In this document: piece after piece, positions 15,616-26,254 of the stretch
Position numbering within the stretch: position 1 is the stretch's first letter
Layout of the letters: the number at the start of each line of letters is the position of its first letter
IMG/VR virus record: IMGVR_UViG_3300025769_000712
Location: 1-26,254 of that record
Source of the DNA: a virus
Strand: one strand, 5' to 3'
Length of the DNA: 26,254 nt
Notes under the pieces: generated by a model
The model's input: only the letters and a program-made list of their open reading frames with translations
Told to the model about the DNA's origin: nothing
Database searches by the model: none
Program-made: the position numbers and the translations under genes

Positions 15616-16782
15616 ATGGAAGCGATTTGGCCAGGTAGTAGTTCATTTTCGACTGGTGATACTCCATATGGATTTTACGATGCCGATACAGACTTTTCAG
15701 GTTCTGGCAATCACAATGTAGATAAGTTTTCTGATTGGGCTGCTAAAAGACTTGGATATCCAATAGTAGCAGTAGAGTTACAAAAGGAACAATTTTACGC
15801 TTGTTACGAAGAATCTATTACAGAATATTCAGCGCAAGTAAATCAGTTTAATATTAGAGACAATATGTTAGCTTTACAAGGACAAGAAACTGGTTCTGGT
15901 GCTGTGAAGACAGATTTAACACATAAAAAACTAACACCTACGATTGGTAGAAATATACAATTAGCTGAACAATATGGTACAGAAGCAGGTGTTGGTGGCA
16001 CAGTAGATTTTAAAAGTGGTTCTATAGCTATAACCAGTGGTTCACAGGTTTATGATTTAAATGTTCTAATAGGAGAAGCTTCTGAGAGTGGTAATGCAAT
16101 AGAAGTAAGAAAAGTATTTTATGAGTCTTCACCAGCAATAACTAGATACTTCGATCCTTATGCTGGTACTGGTGATGGTAGTTACAATATGTTAGATTCT
16201 TTTGGTTGGGGTAGAAATTCTCCGGCTGTTCAGTTTATGATGATGCCAATGTATGCTGATTTATTGAAAGTTCAAGCTATAGAATTTAATGACCAAATAA
16301 GAAAGTCTGCTTATTCATTTGAATTGGTTAATAATAAGTTGAGAATCTTTCCAAACCCAACGGCAAATTATAATCTACATATCAAATATTTAGTAAAGAA
16401 AGATAGAGATAGTACTTTACAAGGAACAACAGATGGTGTAATTACAGATTTTTCAAATGCTCCATTTGACAATATGACTTTTGCTAATATTAATGATGTA
16501 GGAAAACAATGGATAAAGAAATATGCTCTTGCATTATGTAAGGAATTATTGGGTAGTATCAGAAGTAAATATGCTTCGCTACCAATACCAAACGCTGAAA
16601 CAACATTGGATGGAGATACTTTAAGAACTGAGGCTGCTACTGAAAAAGAACAATTAGTAGAACAACTTAGAGAAATGTTAGACCAAACAAGTAGAAAAGC
16701 TTTATTAGAAGCTGATAAGGATGAAGCAGAATTTCTACAAGAAAAACTAGCTAAAGTTCCTTATCCAATTTACATAGGATAA
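15616..16782 (+). CDS. Neck protein, probably T4 gp13-like
   Basis: A 388-residue protein (T4 gp13 is 309), ATG with AGGAGA six bases upstream, first gene after the capsid terminator. The N-terminal block DKFSDWAAKRLGYPIVAVEL followed by a Cys/Glu-rich helix (FYACYEESITEYSAQVNQF) fits the gp13 plan of a short helix, RLGxPxV and an acidic helix. The centre has a Gly/Tyr-rich loop, then MMMPMYADLLKVQAIEFNDQ and a beta segment FELVNNKLRIFPNP; the C-terminal 80 residues are helical. gp13 in T4 forms the head-closure ring under the portal. The assignment rests on remembered family pattern plus the two following genes that look like gp14 and gp15; it is probable, not certain. Confidence 0.65.
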   Translation: MEAIWPGSSSFSTGDTPYGFYDADTDFSGSGNHNVDKFSDWAAKRLGYPIVAVELQKEQFYACYEESITEYSAQVNQFNIRDNMLALQGQETGSGAVKTDLTHKKLTPTIGRNIQLAEQYGTEAGVGGTVDFKSGSIAITSGSQVYDLNVLIGEASESGNAIEVRKVFYESSPAITRYFDPYAGTGDGSYNMLDSFGWGRNSPAVQFMMMPMYADLLKVQAIEFNDQIRKSAYSFELVNNKLRIFPNPTANYNLHIKYLVKKDRDSTLQGTTDGVITDFSNAPFDNMTFANINDVGKQWIKKYALALCKELLGSIRSKYASLPIPNAETTLDGDTLRTEAATEKEQLVEQLREMLDQTSRKALLEADKDEAEFLQEKLAKVPYPIYIG

Positions 16783-16786
16783 TAAA

Positions 16787-17275
16787 ATGGCAGGAAGATT
16801 TTTGCCACAAAGAGACATCGATTTAATTACTCGAGTAACAAAAGAGTTGGTTGGAGATGCACAGAATAATAAGGATGGTTTAATAAATCAAACCTGTGTT
16901 ATCTATAAACCATCTTTGCAAGAATCTTCAGTAAATATGTATGGTGAATCTGCTGGCGGTAAAAAGGTTTACAAAAACGGAGTTGAAATGAAAGCTCTAA
17001 TAGACGCTCAAGATTTTGATTACAATCAAGAAGAGTTTGGACCTGATAACAATCAAACTGCCACATTCTCATTTTTAAGACAATCTTTTATTGATGCTGA
17101 AATGGTGTTAGAGGTAGGAGATTTGATAGATTGGAATTACGGATATTTTGAAGTTGGTTCTATAAATGAAAATCAGTTAATAGGTGGAATGTTTGATGAA
17201 AATTATTCAGTTGTAGCTAATACTTTCTTAATTAGAAAGAGTTCAATACAGATTGAAAGAGTTAGGAGTATTTAA
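16787..17275 (+). CDS. Neck/head-completion protein, possibly T4 gp14-like
   Basis: A 162-residue protein (T4 gp14 is 256) starting four bases after the previous stop, with AGGATAAT upstream. Its C-terminal half, VLEVGDLIDWNYGYFEVGSI followed by NENQLIGGMFDENYSV, follows the gp14-like pattern GDhh...hFEh..h....... with a final beta strand KSSIQIERV. The N-terminus is short, as if the long N-terminal part of gp14 were missing. It lies exactly between gp13-like and gp15-like genes, which is the main support. It may instead be a distinct small head-tail connector. Its stop overlaps the next start (TAATG). Confidence 0.55.
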   Translation: MAGRFLPQRDIDLITRVTKELVGDAQNNKDGLINQTCVIYKPSLQESSVNMYGESAGGKKVYKNGVEMKALIDAQDFDYNQEEFGPDNNQTATFSFLRQSFIDAEMVLEVGDLIDWNYGYFEVGSINENQLIGGMFDENYSVVANTFLIRKSSIQIERVRSI

Positions 17276-18807
17276 TGGCACGTGAAAAACCAATACCACG
17301 TTCCGCTAGAAAGGAATTAAATCGTGGTAGAATAAGGTCTAGAGACCAAGACAATGTGAAAAATATATCAGTTGGGTTGATGGATATTGACGCAGCTATT
17401 ATGTTTTATTTTAACAACACATTAAAGTTAAGTGTAGAAGAAAATGGTGAGTCAATAAAAGTTCCTCTTATGTACGCAAATCCTGAAAGATGGGCGATGG
17501 TACAAAATAAAGGTTATTTAGTAGATAACAAAAAACAATTAGTAATACCACTAATAGCTTTTAAGAGAAACTCTATTGAGAAAGACCCAAATCTATCAGT
17601 TGATAAATTAGATCCTAAAGACCCTAAACTATTTTATACTTTTCAAAGAAAATATTCTGAAAAAAATCGTTATGATAAATTTTCTGTACAACAAGGATTG
17701 AATAAAGTCAACGAATTATACACAGTAGCAGTTCCTGATTATGTTACTTTAACTTACGATTTTGTTATTTGGACATCCTATACAGAACAGATGAATAAAA
17801 TTGTAGAAAAGATAATTTATTCAGAAGGTTCTTATTGGGGTGAAGATGGAAAATTTAAATTTAGAACACAAATAGATAACTACAGTGATGCCAGTGAAGT
17901 ATCTGTAAATTCAGAAAGATTAATTAGAACTAACTTTTCAGTCACACTAAGTGGTTACTTAATACCTGAAGAGTTCAATAATGTTGTCACAACACAAAAA
18001 CAACTCACACCAAAAAGAATATTAATAGGTGATGATGTAAGTGTTAATCTTACAGATTTAGTTGGAACTAAAGATACGAGAGATGTAAAAATAACTGTAA
18101 CTCAAGGTAGTGGGCAGAAACCAGGAATTGTTTTAGATAGTGAATTGAACATAATACCTGGCACTGGTGTAACAGTGCTTGGAGCAGGTGTGTTCGATGG
18201 TTCAGAGGATAAAAACTATACATTTGCTATAGGACAAGATGTGGGTAGAGACCAAGATGTAATTTTTAACACTATGCAGATTGGACAAAATTCTTTTATA
18301 ATATCGGAAAGAGAAGATGGTAAAGCTCAAGTAGATACAGATTGGGTTGTCTTAGGAAACGTTATAGCAGAAAACTATATCGTAAGTTCATCGGTTACAC
18401 ATATGACTCAATCTTTCAGTAGTGGTTCTACGATATTCGGAGATAGTATAGATGATACTCATCAGTTTACAGGTAGTTTAACTGTATCTGGCTCTGTTAC
18501 AGTAGATGGTGTTACCACAGGCGATACAAATGCTTATCTAAGAAAGTGTTTTGTTAAGAAAGCCGATTCAATATCCGTACCAAGTACAGCTAGTTTTACA
18601 GCTGTTACTGCATCAGCTCCATCGGGTATAACTGCCACAAACGAACAAGACTTTTTATTTTTTATCAATGGCCAATATATGGAACACGATGCTTTAAAAA
18701 TTCATCAAGCTGGCTCTACATTTCAACTACATATAGATACAGATAGCATAGGTTATGATTTAGAGTCTGATGATGAAATTATCGCACAAGGTAAATTTAA
18801 TTCATAG
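17275..18807 (+). CDS. Tail-completion protein, T4 gp15-like, with long extra C-terminus
   Basis: A 510-residue protein; ATG overlaps the preceding stop, AGGAG six bases upstream. Residues 1-250 follow the gp15 (tail terminator / sheath stabiliser) plan: an N-terminal helix, then IKVPLMYANPERWAMV, a Pro-bounded strand QLVIPLIAFKR, and VTLTYDFVIWTSYTEQMNKI then VEKIIYSEGSYWG. T4 gp15 is 272 residues, so the product is nearly twice as long. The extra part includes a beta-rich region, a fibre-like motif near residues 385-405 (GDSIDDTHQFTGSLTVSGS) and a final domain ending DDEIIAQGKFNS. The extension suggests a fusion of a tail-terminator core to a surface or fibre-type domain. gp15 identity is probable; the extension's role is unknown. 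Confidence 0.65.
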   Translation: MAREKPIPRSARKELNRGRIRSRDQDNVKNISVGLMDIDAAIMFYFNNTLKLSVEENGESIKVPLMYANPERWAMVQNKGYLVDNKKQLVIPLIAFKRNSIEKDPNLSVDKLDPKDPKLFYTFQRKYSEKNRYDKFSVQQGLNKVNELYTVAVPDYVTLTYDFVIWTSYTEQMNKIVEKIIYSEGSYWGEDGKFKFRTQIDNYSDASEVSVNSERLIRTNFSVTLSGYLIPEEFNNVVTTQKQLTPKRILIGDDVSVNLTDLVGTKDTRDVKITVTQGSGQKPGIVLDSELNIIPGTGVTVLGAGVFDGSEDKNYTFAIGQDVGRDQDVIFNTMQIGQNSFIISEREDGKAQVDTDWVVLGNVIAENYIVSSSVTHMTQSFSSGSTIFGDSIDDTHQFTGSLTVSGSVTVDGVTTGDTNAYLRKCFVKKADSISVPSTASFTAVTASAPSGITATNEQDFLFFINGQYMEHDALKIHQAGSTFQLHIDTDSIGYDLESDDEIIAQGKFNS

Positions 18808-18832
18808 TTCCACATTGGTTTTACCATTTCCT

Positions 18833-18841
18833 TATATTTAT
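18833..18841 (+). promoter_or_regulatory. Candidate late promoter, copy 5 (TATATTTAT)
   Basis: TATATTTAT lies in the 38-base gap after the gp15-like gene. The 14-base string TTCCTTATATTTAT (18828-18841) is identical to copy 3. It ends only four bases before the ATG of the next gene, so if it is a -10 element, transcription would begin at or inside that gene; the useful target may be the structural genes further on. Confidence 0.5.
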
Positions 18842-18845
18842 TACT

Positions 18846-19124
18846 ATGAGAAAAAGGCATTGGAGTGATAGAAAAAATAGAAAATGTCCAACCTGTAAAA
18901 AGATGTTGACATATTCAAGAAAAGATGCTTTTGATAGAGCAGTTGGTAATAATAGTGTATGTAAATCATGCGCTCAGATGGATAGAAAGATATCTTTGGA
19001 TACGATAGAAAAGATGAAAAAACCAAAGTCTTTAGAGCATAGGAGAAAGATTTCAAAATCAATGAGAGTTCATTGGCAAAGTAGAAGAGAAGAATTATGG
19101 CTTTACAAAAAAGTAAACAATTAA
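18846..19124 (+). CDS. Small zinc-finger / NUMOD3-like protein
   Basis: A 92-residue very basic protein. It has two CxxC pairs, CPTC near residue 14 and CKSC near 39, that would bind one zinc ion, followed by KPKSLEHRRKISKSMRVHW, which reads like a NUMOD3 DNA-binding motif of phage homing endonucleases. No nuclease core (GIY-YIG or HNH) is present in the product, so it may be a remnant of a homing endonuclease or a free-standing DNA-binding protein. It has no SD: the ATG follows the TATATTTAT motif by four bases. It overlaps the next gene by 28 bases. It sits between two structural modules, a common location for homing genes. Confidence 0.65.
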   Translation: MRKRHWSDRKNRKCPTCKKMLTYSRKDAFDRAVGNNSVCKSCAQMDRKISLDTIEKMKKPKSLEHRRKISKSMRVHWQSRREELWLYKKVNN

Positions 19125-19360
19125 ATCCTAAACTAACAGGATCATTTTCGCTTTCTGGTAGTTTTGTTGGGGATTCTGTATCTACAGGTTCTTTTGCTCA
19201 AATCGAATTTTCTTCTAAAGTATCTGGTTCAGTTACAACTACTGGCTCTTTTGGCACAGTAGAAACTGCTGGTGACATTAATTCAGAGGGTAGAATCTAT
19301 GAAAAAGGTTCATCCGTAATAGACCACGCTACGGCGATGGCAATAGTATTTGGAGGATAA
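19097..19360 (+). CDS. Small beta-rich virion protein
   Basis: An 87-residue protein starting at ATG 19097 within the end of the preceding gene, with a purine-rich AGAAGAGAAG upstream. It is built of short Ser/Gly/Thr repeats such as LTGSFSLSGSFVGDS and SGSVTTTGSFGTVETAG, expected to form beta strands. The string TTGSFG is shared with the N-terminus of the giant collagen-like gene ([13 protein letters not shown]), and SGSVT with the C-terminus of the gp15-like protein, suggesting a common attachment or fibre module. No named family is recognised. Probably a small virion or fibre-associated protein. Confidence 0.7.
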   Translation: MALQKSKQLNPKLTGSFSLSGSFVGDSVSTGSFAQIEFSSKVSGSVTTTGSFGTVETAGDINSEGRIYEKGSSVIDHATAMAIVFGG

Positions 19361-19362
19361 CA

Positions 19363-19686
19363 ATGGCTAATACTTTTAAAAATGCAGGAGTTGCTGTTGG
19401 AGATAGTGCTACCACTATTTATACTGCTCCTGCAAGTACAACTGGTGTTATACACGCAGTTTATCTTAGTAATATAGATGGTACAAATGATGTTGATGTA
19501 GATTTATTCGTAACAGATACAAGTGCTGGTTCAGATTTTCATATATTTAAATCAGTAGTTGTTCGTGCTAATTCTACTTTAGTTATAGAAAAACCGATAA
19601 ATTTAGAAGCTGGTGATGCTTTAAAAGCTACTGCTTCAGCAGCTAGTGATTTACAAGCATTTGCAAGTGTATTGGAAATAACATAA
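19363..19686 (+). CDS. Small virion protein, Ig-like or decoration type
   Basis: A 107-residue protein with GGAGGA close before its ATG, two bases after the preceding stop. It looks like a single beta-sandwich domain: [20 protein letters not shown], then [32 protein letters not shown] and [14 protein letters not shown]. This strand order and the YTAP start resemble small structural proteins that I associate with marine T4-like phages, but I cannot name the family. It lies four bases before the giant collagen-like gene and could be a capsid decoration protein or fibre partner. No signal peptide or membrane segment. Confidence 0.7.
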   Translation: MANTFKNAGVAVGDSATTIYTAPASTTGVIHAVYLSNIDGTNDVDVDLFVTDTSAGSDFHIFKSVVVRANSTLVIEKPINLEAGDALKATASAASDLQAFASVLEIT

Positions 19687-19690
19687 TATT

Positions 19691-26254
<6,564 letters not shown>

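Overview
The window is a stretch of the late (virion) region of a T4-like tailed phage (myovirus type). All supported genes lie on the + strand, are packed with short or overlapping junctions, and mostly have clear Shine-Dalgarno (SD) sites. The base composition is strongly AT-rich apart from the collagen-like tract. The head-gene order, the AT-rich composition, a phage-borne ribosomal protein S21 and a giant collagen-like fibre gene all fit a marine or aquatic myovirus, perhaps of the pelagiphage/cyanophage-related groups. The host cannot be fixed from sequence; heavy use of SD sites argues weakly against a flavobacterial host.

Layout. (1) 1-3482: the 3' part of a very large multidomain enzyme gene carrying kinase-like, nucleotidyltransferase (HxGH) and RNA-ligase-like motifs. 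(2) 3486-4704: three small genes, namely a zinc-ribbon protein and two small membrane/coiled-coil proteins. (3) 4704-8098: large terminase (gp17-like) followed directly by portal (gp20-like). (4) 8149-12669: prohead core and maturation block, with several unassigned small charged proteins, the gp21-like prohead protease, a DUF3008-type protein and a ribosomal protein S21 homologue. (5) 12791-15511: gp22-like scaffold and gp23-like major capsid protein, closed by a strong Rho-independent terminator. (6) 15616-18807: three neck/tail-completion genes that look like gp13, gp14 and gp15, the last with a long extra C-terminus. (7) 18846-19686: a zinc-finger/NUMOD3-like small gene and two small virion proteins. 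(8) 19691 to the window end: one open frame of at least 2188 codons made almost entirely of Gly-X-Thr collagen-like triplets, interrupted once by a roughly 124-residue globular domain and still open at the edge.

How the genes work together. The core proteins, scaffold, portal and major capsid protein build the prohead, and the gp21-like protease matures it. Terminase packages DNA through the portal. The gp13/14/15-like proteins close the head and join it to the tail. The collagen-like protein is probably a virion fibre. S21 sits inside this late block, so it is probably made during virion production, when it could alter host ribosomes. A recurring TATATTTAT motif occupies five of the few intergenic gaps and is the best candidate for this phage's late promoter.

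The most interesting items are the kinase/nucleotidyltransferase/ligase-like fusion at the left end, the viral S21, and the collagen-like giant with a hidden ~200-residue higher-order period. No stretch longer than 300 bases lacks a gene. No tRNA, CRISPR array or insertion sequence was seen.
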